A stretch of 64,000 nt of DNA from Deltaproteobacteria bacterium (GCA_020633415.1 JACKDQ010000001.1:186001-250000), one strand, 5' to 3'; numbered from the stretch's first letter, positions 8,872 to 17,820 are shown. Program-made: numbers and translations. The notes: generated by a model not told the origin, from the letters alone.

Positions 8872-9303
8872 ATGCGCACGATCGTCATACTTGGCCTATT
8901 GCTCGTCGCTGCCGGCGGCGCTTTCTATTATCTCGTCAATCATGGTGGCGACTATCGCCGCGCCTGCAACAAGGTCAGCCAACTCTGCTCCAACAGCGTT
9001 TCGGTTGAGCGCTGTGAACGTGATTTTTCCGAGCTCGAAAAGAAAGTGGGCCGCGAAATGACCCACAAAGCGGCGCGTTGCGTTGAGCAAGTCGATTCAT
9101 GCCTGGCGATGGTTCCCTGCGCGGCGGGGCTCGGTTCAGCCGTGGCCTCTAAGTTTCTCGGTGGGGTGCTGTCGAGTGTCGGACAAGTTGTTTCCGAAAA
9201 AGCGCGCGGTCTGTTAGACAGGGTGAAGCGCGCCGTCGGTATTGAAGGATCTAAGTCGGCTGCGCAAACACCCGCGAGACAGGATGCCCAGGTTGACCGC
9301 TAA
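8872..9303 (+). CDS. small membrane-anchored protein with six-cysteine domain
   Basis: A 143-residue protein with one N-terminal membrane helix (IVILGLLLVAAGGAFYYLV) and a short domain with six cysteines spaced C-x6-C-x8-C-x21-C-x6-C-x5-C, followed by a glycine/alanine-rich hydrophobic stretch and a charged tail. The start has AAGGG upstream. It is clearly related to the first half of the 332-residue protein at 52103-53101 (matching YxxACxxVxxLC, ERCExDFSxL, QCVE/RCVEQxDSC, CAAGxGSA), and the cysteine spacing recurs in the lipoprotein at 61167. The cysteines probably form disulfides outside the cytoplasm. Function unknown. Confidence 0.75.
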   Translation: MRTIVILGLLLVAAGGAFYYLVNHGGDYRRACNKVSQLCSNSVSVERCERDFSELEKKVGREMTHKAARCVEQVDSCLAMVPCAAGLGSAVASKFLGGVLSSVGQVVSEKARGLLDRVKRAVGIEGSKSAAQTPARQDAQVDR

Positions 9304-9348
9304 ATCCCAACGCAAGTGGTTTCCAAGCGCGCTGCTTGGCGATAGACC

Positions 9349-11478
9349 GTGGTGAGCGAAGCAAAGCAGACAGCGGAGCAACGCAGCGCCGTCGCGCGAA
9401 CCGCGGCACCGACGCTGTATGCGCGCTTGGGCCGTACGCCGACTGGCCGCGGCGTGTTTCGCTTGGTGCTCGCTGCGATTTTGGGCGTTGCTACCGCCTA
9501 TGGCTCGTTGCTCTTTCGTGCGCTGATCGGCGCCATCGCTCGTGTTGCCTTTCCGGGAGGCATACGATTGCGAGATCTTCGCGCGGCAAGTCCGCTGCGC
9601 TTGATTCTCTCGCCCGCGATCGGGGGCGCGATCGTTGGACCACTGATCCGTTTGCTGGCGCCCGAGGCCCGCGGCCATGGCGTGCCCGAAGTGATGGACG
9701 CCTGCAGTTCGCTGGGCGGGCGAATCCGCGGCCGTGTGGCGGTGTGTAAGACGCTTGCCAGCGGAATCACCATCGGCAGCGGAGGATCGGTCGGGCGCGA
9801 GGGGCCGATCGTTCAGATCGGCGCGGCATTGGGCTCGAAGCTCGGTCAGTTGGTCGGTATGCGCGGACAATACCTGATCGACACCGTTGCTGCGGGTGCC
9901 GCAGCGGGAATTGCTGCGACCTTTGATGCGCCGATCGCCGGGGTGGTCTTCGCCAGCGAGTTGATCCTTGGGCGAGGCTCGGTTCGGCACATGGGTCCGC
10001 TGATCGTCGCGGCGGTGATCAGCACTGCCGCAGTGCATGCCCAGTATGGCGCACACGTTACTTTTCTCACGCCGTCATACACGCTGGTCAGCGCCTGGGA
10101 GCTGGCGCTCTATCTGCTGATCGGTCTCTGCGCCGCGCTGGTCGGCGTGGCGTTCATTCGTTTTCTCTATTTCAGCGAAGACCTTTGGACGCGTCTGCCG
10201 TTGCCGATCTTCACCCACGCTACCATCGGTGGCGCGATCATCGGTCTGTTGGCGCTGAAGTTTCCTCAGGTGATGGGCGTGGGTTACGAGACGATCGAGG
10301 GTGTGCTCGGTACGGCGAGCTCCGATAGTGAAGCCGCGGTGCTGCATGGCCCGGCGATGTTGGTGTTGCTGATCGCGCTCAAGATCTTCGCGACATCGAC
10401 GACGATCGGCTCTGGTGGCTCGGGTGGGGTCTTCGCTCCGTCGCTATTTCTTGGCGCTTGCTTGGGTGGGTCACTCGGTAGTTTGTTCAACCGCTGGGTT
10501 CCTTCGAACGAGATGGGCCCGCCGGGAGCCTACGGCCTGGTCGGCATGGGTGCGGTGGTTGCTGCGACGACCCATGCGCCACTTACCGCGATCCTGATCG
10601 TCTTCGAGCTGTGCAATCGGCACAGCATCATTTTGCCGTTGATGTTTGCCTGTACGCTGGCCTCACTGCTTTCGAGCGCACTGGCTCGCGAGTCGATCTA
10701 TACCGTCAAACTCAAGCGCCGTAGTGCGTTGCGTGCGGCGATGGGCGGTCAATCTGCGCAGTTCGCCGCGAGTGATATCGGCACGCTGATGACGCCAACG
10801 CGTGCGCGCGTTTGGCCGACGGCTTCGCTCGCTGAGATCGTTGATCGTGCCACCGCATGTCACGCTCACACGATCTATGTTACCGACCACAAACGTCGTT
10901 TGCTCGGCTTCGTGACGATGGATGACGTTGCTTCGCACATTCAAGACGACCTGACGCAACGACGGAAACTGCGCGCCAAGGATGTGATGCACGCTGCCGA
11001 GACCTTGCGTCCCGAGCACTCGCTCGAACGTTGCCTGACGTTGCTCCAGAACCCGATGGCCGACGAAGTGCCGATCGTCGATGGTCGATTGCGGCTGATC
11101 GGTCGGATCACGCGCGCGGATCTCGTCCGCTACTACAGTCGCGAAGCGCTGGCGCGCGATACGGTGCTTAGTTTTGTCGATGGTCAATGGTCTGCCCCAG
11201 CGGCGGACGCGATTAGATTGGCCGATGGGGACGTTAAGGGGCAGATCGTTGTCGCTGGCTTCCTTGCCGGTAGCACGCTGTCTCAACTCAATCTAACCAA
11301 CCGTTTCGGTGTGCGTGTCTACGCGTTTCGACCGCGCGGTGGGGAAACGACGATCCCTGACCAGCAGCTTCCACTGTCTGCCGGCGACACCTTGTTCGTC
11401 GTCGGTCCTCAGGACGAGGTCAATCACCTGATCGCTCGCGCCAAGCGCGACCCGAGCGAGCTGACCAGTCCGGGTTAG
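9349..11478 (+). CDS. ClC-family chloride channel/antiporter with CBS pair and RCK_C domain
   Basis: A 709-residue membrane protein. The ClC core (about 30-440) shows the three anion-path motifs: GHGVPE, GSGGSVGREGP with the gating glutamate E151, and GSGGSGGVFAPS. Two CBS domains follow (about 475-600; ASDIGTLMTPTRARVWP and RAKDVMHAAETLRPEHS), and the C-terminus (about 625-700) resembles the RCK/TrkA C-terminal domain (VVAGFLAGSTLSQLNL ... DTLFVVGPQDEV). CBS and RCK_C usually sense nucleotides or ions. ClC with CBS is common in bacteria, but the added RCK_C is less usual. The start is GTG at 9349, or the adjacent GTG at 9352. Confidence 0.93.
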   Translation: MVSEAKQTAEQRSAVARTAAPTLYARLGRTPTGRGVFRLVLAAILGVATAYGSLLFRALIGAIARVAFPGGIRLRDLRAASPLRLILSPAIGGAIVGPLIRLLAPEARGHGVPEVMDACSSLGGRIRGRVAVCKTLASGITIGSGGSVGREGPIVQIGAALGSKLGQLVGMRGQYLIDTVAAGAAAGIAATFDAPIAGVVFASELILGRGSVRHMGPLIVAAVISTAAVHAQYGAHVTFLTPSYTLVSAWELALYLLIGLCAALVGVAFIRFLYFSEDLWTRLPLPIFTHATIGGAIIGLLALKFPQVMGVGYETIEGVLGTASSDSEAAVLHGPAMLVLLIALKIFATSTTIGSGGSGGVFAPSLFLGACLGGSLGSLFNRWVPSNEMGPPGAYGLVGMGAVVAATTHAPLTAILIVFELCNRHSIILPLMFACTLASLLSSALARESIYTVKLKRRSALRAAMGGQSAQFAASDIGTLMTPTRARVWPTASLAEIVDRATACHAHTIYVTDHKRRLLGFVTMDDVASHIQDDLTQRRKLRAKDVMHAAETLRPEHSLERCLTLLQNPMADEVPIVDGRLRLIGRITRADLVRYYSREALARDTVLSFVDGQWSAPAADAIRLADGDVKGQIVVAGFLAGSTLSQLNLTNRFGVRVYAFRPRGGETTIPDQQLPLSAGDTLFVVGPQDEVNHLIARAKRDPSELTSPG

Positions 11479-11519
11479 CTTTGCGGCAACGCGCACGTTG
11501 CTAGCAGGTCGCGAAGTGG

Positions 11520-13601
11520 CTAGTCCGGTTTGTTTGGCTCGATCAGATCTTCGCTGACGCGCGCCAGGCGCAGCGTCTTGCGCGAGCCCACTAGGCGCTG
11601 ATAGGGCTCGGGTGCCAGCTGCAGCGATCGGTCTGCGAGGGTCTGGTCGATGGCGATGACGCGCGCGTAGTCGGCGCCGAGCCCGCCGAGCCAGCGTCGG
11701 CGGTCGCACAGATAGAGCGTGTCGCCGACAGTCAGCGTCAGTTCGCTGGCCAATGCGCCGCTGACCACGGTTTGCGTTGGCTGCGCGGTGAGCTCTGGAT
11801 TGATCGAGCAGGCTGCTGTGGTAAATCGATAGCTTTCGGCAGCGGTGGTTGGGGGCGGACGGTCGATCGCCGTGTTGGCGTTGCTCGCACGACGCTTGCC
11901 GAACAATCCGAACAGCAGCCCGATCGCCGCGCTAACGACCAAGCCGTAGCAGGCACGGGTGTACTTGTATTGGCGGATCGCCAGCAGCGTTCCTGCCTTG
12001 CGTGGCTTCATCGGCACGCCGTGGGAGAACGGCTTGACCAGAGTCGGAAAGAACAGCGAGAGCACGATCGCAAAGAGGCCGCCAAAGAGCGTGGCCAGTG
12101 CGGCGCGATTGTCGAAGCGACGCCACGCCAAGGCGAAGATCAAGGCGACGACCAACGGCGGTGTAGCGGCGGCGGTGAACGCGCCATGGGCGGCGTAAAT
12201 CGACTCGAACTGGTTGAACAGCGGCACGAGGACTACGCCGACGATCATCGCGCCCAGTGAGGCGAGGCGCGCGGCGCCAAGTAGCGTTTGATCGCTGGCC
12301 GCGGGATGGCGGGGTCGATAGAGGTCGTTGACGATGATCGCTGAAACGGCGGTGACCAGCGTATCGAGCGTGGACATCAATGCCGCGGTCAGCGCAGCGA
12401 GGATTAATCCAAAGACGCCGGGGCGCGCCAACAGCTCCGTCGCCAAGTAGAACGCGTCGCCGGCGTCGATCGTCTGAGGTAGTTGGCCCGCCGTGACCAA
12501 CGCGCGGGCGATCCAGCCGCCAGCGCCGACGACCGCTGCGGCAACCAGCATCAGGATCCAAATTTGTCCGACTGCCGCTTTCTTGGCGTCGCCCAGCGAA
12601 CGCGCCGCCATGTAGCGCATCATCGTGCCTTGATGAAGGAAATAGTACATCGCCGAGTTGGCAAGGGCGTCCTGCCAAAAGATGCCAACAGAGGGAAAGT
12701 CTTCGCTTTGGTTGAAGTTCGGGAACGCCAAGCGGTGCGAGCGCGGTAGGTGCTGCCACAATTGATCGAATCCGCCGACGGCCTGGGCGCCGAGGTACAG
12801 CAGCAGCAATCCGACGAACAACAACATCGCGCCTTGCACGAGATCGGTGGCGATCACGCTCGACTGTCCGCCTTGCGTGACATAGGCCGCCGAGACAACC
12901 GCGACGATCAGCGCTGCAGAAAACACCGAGATCGGCAGTAGCGCACTGATCACTTTGCCCATCGTGTAGAGGTTTACCCCGACGTAGCCGAGCAGATAGA
13001 CCAAGATGCAAAGCGTTGCCGCCATGCGCGCGCTCTTGCCAAAGCGGTGACCAAAGTATTCGGGGACCGAGGTGATCTTGGCGCGGTAAATCATCGGGAG
13101 CCAGACCAACAACAAGAGCGGCAGCCAGATCCAATCGTTGAGGTAAGTTTGACTGCTCGACAGGCCGTAGGCGAAGCCCTTGTTGCTGTACTTGACGAAG
13201 CTGTAGGAGCCGATCGTTGAGGCGACCAGACTCGCGCTGACTAACCACCAGGCGAAACGGCGGCCGCCAAAGAAATAGTCCTCGGTCGTCTGCTGTCGGC
13301 GACCTGCCCAGCGTCCGATCAAGACGATTCCCACAAAGTAGATCGCGACGACCGTGTAGTCCAAAGCGGTGCCACGTTGCGCGCGTGCAAGCAGATGATC
13401 GGCGCCACCTTGGTAGACCTGCGGTTTAGCCTCGCTCATCGGCGCGAATTGCAGGTAGGCCTGGAGCGCGAAGAAGGTTGCGAATACCGCCAATAACAGC
13501 AGCCACTGCTGCGCTGTTAGGCGTCGCGTCCTTGATGCGACCAGCACGCTGCCAAGAAAGACGGCGGTGCCGAGGATGTAGACGTAGGAAAACGGTTCCA
13601 C
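11520..13601 (-). CDS. sodium:solute symporter (SSS family)
   Basis: A 693-residue multi-pass protein of the SSS family. Recognisable parts are DYFFGGRRFAWWLVSASLVAS, the family signature region PMIYRAKITSVPEYFGHRFG, and the late helices TAALMSTLDTLVTAVSAIIVNDLYRP. The C-terminal 130 residues after about 560 are an extra soluble part with two short membrane stretches, ending in a small beta-rich domain. The substrate cannot be told from sequence; relatives carry sugars, amino acids or choline. The start is GTG at 13601 with no strong Shine-Dalgarno, but the first hydrophobic helix (YVYILGTAVFLGSVLVAS) supports it. It is convergent with the ClC gene. Confidence 0.87.
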   Translation of the reverse strand: MEPFSYVYILGTAVFLGSVLVASRTRRLTAQQWLLLLAVFATFFALQAYLQFAPMSEAKPQVYQGGADHLLARAQRGTALDYTVVAIYFVGIVLIGRWAGRRQQTTEDYFFGGRRFAWWLVSASLVASTIGSYSFVKYSNKGFAYGLSSSQTYLNDWIWLPLLLLVWLPMIYRAKITSVPEYFGHRFGKSARMAATLCILVYLLGYVGVNLYTMGKVISALLPISVFSAALIVAVVSAAYVTQGGQSSVIATDLVQGAMLLFVGLLLLYLGAQAVGGFDQLWQHLPRSHRLAFPNFNQSEDFPSVGIFWQDALANSAMYYFLHQGTMMRYMAARSLGDAKKAAVGQIWILMLVAAAVVGAGGWIARALVTAGQLPQTIDAGDAFYLATELLARPGVFGLILAALTAALMSTLDTLVTAVSAIIVNDLYRPRHPAASDQTLLGAARLASLGAMIVGVVLVPLFNQFESIYAAHGAFTAAATPPLVVALIFALAWRRFDNRAALATLFGGLFAIVLSLFFPTLVKPFSHGVPMKPRKAGTLLAIRQYKYTRACYGLVVSAAIGLLFGLFGKRRASNANTAIDRPPPTTAAESYRFTTAACSINPELTAQPTQTVVSGALASELTLTVGDTLYLCDRRRWLGGLGADYARVIAIDQTLADRSLQLAPEPYQRLVGSRKTLRLARVSEDLIEPNKPD

Positions 13602-13779
13602 TTTGGGGCACCGAGCCTAATGGAAGCTGGGGCGGGCGGCTAGTGTTGACTTGCTCGCCGATACCTAGCGCCGCGCGCACCGGATAGAGCTGAGCGAATT
13701 CCTTTGGTGTTCGCAAAGCACCTGCTCGGTTGGCCGGGAAGGCCCAACTGGCCGGCTGCTGCTGTCTCCGGCCTTTTGT

Positions 13780-14934
13780 GTGAGATCTCTCACAGACTAT
13801 GCGCCGCTACCGCCCGTCTGGTCGCCCATCGGGGGCTACGCTTTGACAAAAGCAGTCGTATTCGCAGTTTTCTTGCTCTCTGCCGCTGTTGCCGGGGCTC
13901 GACCGATCATCGCGGTCTTTACGGTCGAAGACCGCGGCGCGCAGATGGACAGCGATCTGCTCGATCGGCTGACCGACTATCTGACGACCGCGGTTACTGC
14001 GACGGGACGCTTTCGCGTGGTGCCGCGCGATCAACTGAGTGCGCGCCTGAAAGCTGAGAAGCGGCGCAGCTACAAAGCGTGCTATCAGCGCTCCTGTCAG
14101 ATCGAGATCGGCAAGGAGTTGGCAGCGCAGAAATCGTTGGCCACCACGGTGATCAAACTCGGCTCGACTTGCGCGGTGATGGGCACCCTCTACGATCTGC
14201 TTAGTGCAACGACTGAGGTGGCCGCATCGATCCGCGGTGCGTGCGGCGAAGATGCGGTGGTTGCCAGTCTCGAAAAAATGGTCTCTCGTCTGGCCGGGCA
14301 GCCAGGGTCGCAGCCGACGACGATGGCGTCAATTTCGGCAGCGCGGCCTGTGTTGTCCGTCGCTACGCCAGTCGAGAAAGTGGCTGATCCGCAGGGGGAG
14401 ATCAAGCCTGCACCTGCGGCGGCGGTCGAAGCGCCAAGCGATCTGCCGCGCCACACGCCGACGGTGGTTAGCCGCGCGCCGCTGCCGCAATACTACGACT
14501 TCATGACGCGCACCGAGTGGGTGACCGTCGAGGCGCTGGGCGGTGCGTTGTTCAATTCTGGAGGTGTCGGTGGCGCAGCGTTGTCCGCATTGACCTTCAA
14601 GTGGCGTCGCTTTTACTTTTCCGCGCTCGAAGGTTTGGTGCTTAACGGTCGCCAATCGTTCGGCACGATCGGCGCGCGCTTCGGCTATCCGTTTTACGTC
14701 GGTGCGCGTGGTCAAAAGCAGTTGCGTCTGAGCCTTGGTATCGGCTGGACGATCGCTAAGATAAATAACCCCGTGGCGATCAGTCCGGCGGTGCAGTTCG
14801 TTTACCTCTCGCGTCATTTCAGTTGGGGGATCGGCCTGCGGGCGATCGGCTTCGTCGATAGCTTGCGCGCCGAAGGGGACTACTCGGTCGATGCGCCGGC
14901 TGCGGTGTTGGTGAGCTTTTCCGCCGGACTCTAG
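13780..14934 (+). CDS. exported protein with CsgG-like N-terminal half and barrel-like C-terminal half
   Basis: 384 residues from GTG 13780; an internal TTG at 13843 would start just before the signal peptide (KAVVFAVFLLSAAVAGA) and is equally possible. The first half (IIAVFTVEDRGAQMDSDLL ... RFRVVPRDQL ... SCQIEIGKELAAQKSLATT) has the look of proteins that assemble lipoprotein pores or sense integrity in myxobacteria, with two conserved cysteines around YKACYQRSCQ. A proline/alanine linker follows at about 185-235, then strands typical of a small outer-membrane barrel (FYFSALEGLVLNGRQSFGTI). Function unknown. The stop overlaps the convergent gene by four bases. Confidence 0.7.
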   Translation: MRSLTDYAPLPPVWSPIGGYALTKAVVFAVFLLSAAVAGARPIIAVFTVEDRGAQMDSDLLDRLTDYLTTAVTATGRFRVVPRDQLSARLKAEKRRSYKACYQRSCQIEIGKELAAQKSLATTVIKLGSTCAVMGTLYDLLSATTEVAASIRGACGEDAVVASLEKMVSRLAGQPGSQPTTMASISAARPVLSVATPVEKVADPQGEIKPAPAAAVEAPSDLPRHTPTVVSRAPLPQYYDFMTRTEWVTVEALGGALFNSGGVGGAALSALTFKWRRFYFSALEGLVLNGRQSFGTIGARFGYPFYVGARGQKQLRLSLGIGWTIAKINNPVAISPAVQFVYLSRHFSWGIGLRAIGFVDSLRAEGDYSVDAPAAVLVSFSAGL

Positions 14935-15404
14935 CTGTGCGTCAGTCGGCGTGCTTTTTCCATCAGCTCGGTGAGTCGTTGCTTGCGTCGCTTTAGCGCG
15001 TCCTGAAACGAGGACACGGTGGAGTGATGGATCTCCGACGAAAGCTCGCCGAGTCGCTCGCGAACCAGCTTGACCAACTCCTCGGCTTCGTCCCGCAACA
15101 GCTCGAGTCGACCGTGGCCGACGCTAGCGCTGGGGATCATTTCGCCGACGAAGATGCTCGGCGGTGTCTCCAGCTCGAGCGCCTTTGCTAGCTGCATGTA
15201 GTGCTGCTCAACGTAGTTACTGATCGCCTGCTTGTCGTCGCCGCGAAGGGTCAGCACGAAGCGCCCTTCGTCAGCGTCCACGCCCCACGCGGCGTGGACC
15301 CAGGACAGGCCTGCCTCCAATCGGACGCCGGATTGTTCGGCGAAAGCCTGTGTCCAGCGATCGATGTCGGTTAGCGAATGCTCGATCACCACTAGAAAAG
15401 ACAT
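14931..15404 (-). CDS. conserved hypothetical soluble protein
   Basis: 157 residues, no signal peptide. ATG 15404 is chosen because a strong GGAGGAG precedes it; a longer in-frame extension adds only arginine-rich noise. The first 90 residues read like a small alpha/beta ferredoxin-like fold (FLVVIEHSLTDIDRWTQAF ... GRFVLTLRGDD). The last 60 are a charged helix likely to form a coiled coil (ELLRDEAEELVKLVRERL ... RRKQRLTELMEKARRL). I do not recognise the family. Confidence 0.65.
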   Translation of the reverse strand: MSFLVVIEHSLTDIDRWTQAFAEQSGVRLEAGLSWVHAAWGVDADEGRFVLTLRGDDKQAISNYVEQHYMQLAKALELETPPSIFVGEMIPSASVGHGRLELLRDEAEELVKLVRERLGELSSEIHHSTVSSFQDALKRRKQRLTELMEKARRLTHS

Positions 15405-15533
15405 GACACTCCTCCTTGTCGCCCAATGCGTGGCGTCCAATGCGTGTCGGTGGGGTGGCTGAAGATAGGCGTCCGATGTCACGTCGTTCGCGCTCCGCGC
15501 GGCGCGCAACGGACCGATCGAATTTGCGGCGCG

Positions 15534-15854
15534 CTAGAGACGCGTCGCTAACTCCGCCTCGCAGAGCCGCGCACAGCGAGGCTCACGACCACCAAAGCGG
15601 CCGCAGCGCACCACCTTGATCGTCGCGTCCGCCATCGGACGGGCTGCCACGAGCACATCGCTCTGCGTCTCGGGGCATTCGACCATGTGCGTGAAAGGCT
15701 CTGCCTCTTCGCCCACTCGGGAGTAACCCAGCATGATCGATGTCGCGTGGCCGAGACCACCGCCGAGCACCGCGCCAAGGATCGCTCCCAAAGTGCCGAA
15801 GGTTGCCATGCCGAAAAGTGCGCCGACGATGACGCCGATGATTGCACCAAACAT
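15534..15854 (-). CDS. small glycine-zipper membrane protein with Cys-containing tail
   Basis: 106 residues. The first 45 are two hydrophobic stretches full of glycine (GAIIGVIVGALFGMATFGTLG, then GAVLGGGLG), a glycine-zipper membrane hairpin. The soluble tail has four cysteines (VECPETQ, VRCGRFGG, RCARLCEAEL) that could bind metal or form disulfides. ATG 15854 follows GGAGGAG at good spacing. Unknown function. It lies upstream of and divergent to rplU. Confidence 0.65.
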   Translation of the reverse strand: MFGAIIGVIVGALFGMATFGTLGAILGAVLGGGLGHATSIMLGYSRVGEEAEPFTHMVECPETQSDVLVAARPMADATIKVVRCGRFGGREPRCARLCEAELATRL

Positions 15855-15959
15855 GGCTCCTCCTCTTATCGCCCAGGTGGGCGTTTGGACGAGGTTTGAC
15901 TACCCCACCAGTATAGCGCGGCTGCACACTTTTTGCGCGCGACCCCAAGCGATCTGATC

Positions 15960-15987
15960 TTGACAAAGCATCTTGCCGAAGTAGACT
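15960..15987 (+). promoter_or_regulatory. housekeeping-type promoter for rplU-rpmA(-obg)
   Basis: A perfect -35 box TTGACA (15960-15965), a 16-base spacer, and -10 TAGACT (15982-15987, four of six consensus bases). Transcription would begin near 15994, leaving a leader of about 105 bases before rplU. This is the clearest sigma-70-type promoter I can see in the window. Confidence 0.65.
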
Positions 15988-15993
15988 GCGCCG

Positions 15994-16098
15994 TCGGTCG
16001 GATCTCTGGGATCCACACCGGCGACCCCTTCGCTTGTGAAGTGGTCGGACCAACCGAGAAAACGCCTGTTTTTCTCAGTGTCTATGTAGAGGTTAGCG
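15994..16098 (+). promoter_or_regulatory. structured 5' leader of rplU
   Basis: Two hairpins lie between the predicted transcription start and rplU. The first (16022-16047) pairs CGACC-C-CTTC with GAAG-T-GGTCG around a six-base loop, with one mismatch. The second (16056-16076) pairs GAGAAAA with TTTTCTC around a seven-base loop. Ribosomal protein leaders often bind their own protein product and stop translation or transcription; r-protein L21 leaders are known in other phyla, but I cannot match this one to a known class. The ribosome site AGAGG lies at 16088-16092, just after the second hairpin. Confidence 0.45.
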
Positions 16099-16413
16099 AT
16101 GTACGCCATTGTCAGAACCGGTGGTAAGCAGTACCGAGTCGCCCCCGGCGATACAATTCAAGTTGAGAAACTTCCCGGTGATGCGGGCGCTGCGATCACC
16201 CTCGATGACGTCTTAATGCTGGTCGATGGTGAGAAGATAACGCTTGGAAAACCAAGCATTACCGGAGCTAGCGTGGCCGCAGAAGTGGTCAAACACGATC
16301 GCGCTCGCAAGGTGTTGGTTTTCAAATACCGCCGACGTAAGCGCTATCGCCGCAAAGTGGGCCACCGTCAGCCGTTTACCGCGCTGCGCATCACGGCCAT
16401 CAACGCCGCCTAA
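16099..16413 (+). CDS. rplU: 50S ribosomal protein L21
   Basis: 104 residues, the normal length. The start MYAIVRTGGKQYRVAPGD, the KVLVFKYRRRKRYRRKVGHRQ basic segment and the ending TALRITAI are diagnostic. L21 binds 23S rRNA in the large subunit. It is followed after 11 bases by rpmA, the standard order in bacteria, with obg behind. Confidence 0.98.
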   Translation: MYAIVRTGGKQYRVAPGDTIQVEKLPGDAGAAITLDDVLMLVDGEKITLGKPSITGASVAAEVVKHDRARKVLVFKYRRRKRYRRKVGHRQPFTALRITAINAA

Positions 16414-16424
16414 GGAGCTGACCG

Positions 16425-16694
16425 ATGGCACATAAAAAGGGACAAGGTAGTACCCGCAACGGCCGCGATTCCAACGCTCAACGCCGCGGCGTCAAGCGCT
16501 ATGGTGGTGAGCAGGTTCGCGCCGGCAACATCCTCGTTCGCCAGCTCGGCACGAGGATCCACCCGGGCAAGAACGTGGGCGTGGGTCGCGATTTTACGCT
16601 GTTCGCACTCGTCGACGGCGTGGTGCAGTTCGAGCTGTTTCAACGCACCAAGCGTCGCGTCAGCGTGCTACCCGCCGAGACCGCTAGCGCGTGA
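16425..16694 (+). CDS. rpmA: 50S ribosomal protein L27
   Basis: 89 residues beginning MAHKKGQGSTRNGRDS, the flexible N-terminal arm that reaches toward the peptidyl transferase centre. No cleavable N-terminal extension as in Firmicutes. AAGGAG lies six bases before the ATG. Core motif GNILVRQLGTRIHPGKNVG is intact. Confidence 0.98.
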   Translation: MAHKKGQGSTRNGRDSNAQRRGVKRYGGEQVRAGNILVRQLGTRIHPGKNVGVGRDFTLFALVDGVVQFELFQRTKRRVSVLPAETASA

Positions 16695-16705
16695 TCCCTC
16701 CGCCC

Positions 16706-16796
16706 TCGGCAAAACCGTTGCCGATGGCGTTGGTTCTGCCCCATCGTCAGAGACCGTTTCGTTTCTCGGCAATCGCCGCTGTTGCTCGGCGGCGAT
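16706..16796 (+). other. two perfect hairpins between rpmA and obg
   Basis: TCGGCAA-loop5-TTGCCGA (16706-16724) and ATCGCCGC-loop9-GCGGCGAT (16772-16796). Neither is followed by a U-run. They may be a weak terminator, an RNase processing site that separates r-protein and GTPase messages, or control of obg translation, since the second ends 13 bases before the obg ATG and no good ribosome site is visible there. Confidence 0.45.
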
Positions 16797-16809
16797 ACGT
16801 TCGTAATCC

Positions 16810-17820
16810 ATGAAATTCATCGATGAAGTCAAGGTGACGGTGCAAGCGGGTGCTGGTGGCGACGGGTGCGCAGCGTTTCGCCGCGAAGCCCACGTCCCGC
16901 GCGGTGGGCCCGCTGGTGGTGACGGCGGTCGTGGTGGCGATGTGGTGTTCGTCGCCGACGCCGGGCTGACGACGCTGCTCGATTTGCGGTTCCAGCGCTT
17001 GTATCGCGCGAAAGCTGGCAAGCCTGGCCAAGGTAGCCAAAAGCATGGTCGTGCTGGCGAGAGTCGCCGGGTTGCCGTGCCCTGCGGAACGCTGGTCTAC
17101 GATGCGGAGACCGACGAGTTAATCGGTGATCTGATCGCCCATGACCAGGAGCTCGTTGTCGCTCATGGAGGGCGCGGCGGCCGCGGCAATCTACACTTCG
17201 TCAGTCCAACCAATCGCGCACCGCGTGAGTGGGAGCCTGGCGGGCCGGGCGAGGAGCGCACACTGCGGGTCGAGCTCAAGGTCCTGGCCCAGGTGGGACT
17301 GGTTGGACTTCCCAACGCGGGAAAAAGTACTTTTATCTCGGTCGTTTCTTCTGCTCGTCCCAAGGTCGCTGACTACCCGTTTACCACGCTGACGCCGAAA
17401 TTGGGGGTCGTTGGCCTGGCTGGTGATCGCAGCTTCGTGATGGCGGACATCCCGGGCTTGATCTCTGGGGCGCACCAGGGTGTCGGCCTGGGCCATCGCT
17501 TCTTGCGGCATATTGAACGCACGCAAGTACTTGTTTTCTTAGTTGATGATCGCCACGCTCAGCTAGGCGAGCCGGGATCGCCGCTCGATGACCTCGAGGT
17601 GCTGCGCAACGAATTGGCAGCCTACGACCCGGCGCTGCTCGAGCGTCCCTCGGTGGTTGCTATCTCGAAGGCAGACACCATTGATGAGGCGCGGCGCGCC
17701 GAGATCGTTGCTCAGGCGGCGGGTCTAGCGCCGCAGATCTTCTCTGCGGTGACCCGCGAAGGGCTCGATGCGCTGCTCGAGGCGATCTGGGCAGCGATGC
17801 AGCGACTGCCGAATAATTGA
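16810..17820 (+). CDS. obg: Obg-family GTPase, ribosome assembly
   Basis: 336 residues. The N-terminal Obg fold (about 1-158) is the usual glycine-rich domain (GGPAGGDGGRGGDVVF, GAGGDGCAAFRRE). The GTPase domain shows GLPNAGKST (G1), a DIPGLI switch (G3) and SKAD (G4). The C-terminal OCT domain of longer homologues is absent, as in many bacteria. Obg binds the 50S subunit and links GTP/ppGpp levels to ribosome maturation. Its place after rplU-rpmA is conserved across bacteria. Confidence 0.97.
   Translation: MKFIDEVKVTVQAGAGGDGCAAFRREAHVPRGGPAGGDGGRGGDVVFVADAGLTTLLDLRFQRLYRAKAGKPGQGSQKHGRAGESRRVAVPCGTLVYDAETDELIGDLIAHDQELVVAHGGRGGRGNLHFVSPTNRAPREWEPGGPGEERTLRVELKVLAQVGLVGLPNAGKSTFISVVSSARPKVADYPFTTLTPKLGVVGLAGDRSFVMADIPGLISGAHQGVGLGHRFLRHIERTQVLVFLVDDRHAQLGEPGSPLDDLEVLRNELAAYDPALLERPSVVAISKADTIDEARRAEIVAQAAGLAPQIFSAVTREGLDALLEAIWAAMQRLPNN

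Noticed and set aside
11932..13248. 438-codon alternative frame inside the symporter gene
   Set aside because: Arg/Pro/Gly-rich noise with no hydrophobic segments; the overlapping frame encodes a clear SSS symporter.
15900..16109. 69-codon minus-strand frame in the rplU leader
   Set aside because: It lies over the promoter and hairpins of rplU, its start region has no Shine-Dalgarno, and the product has no recognisable domain.
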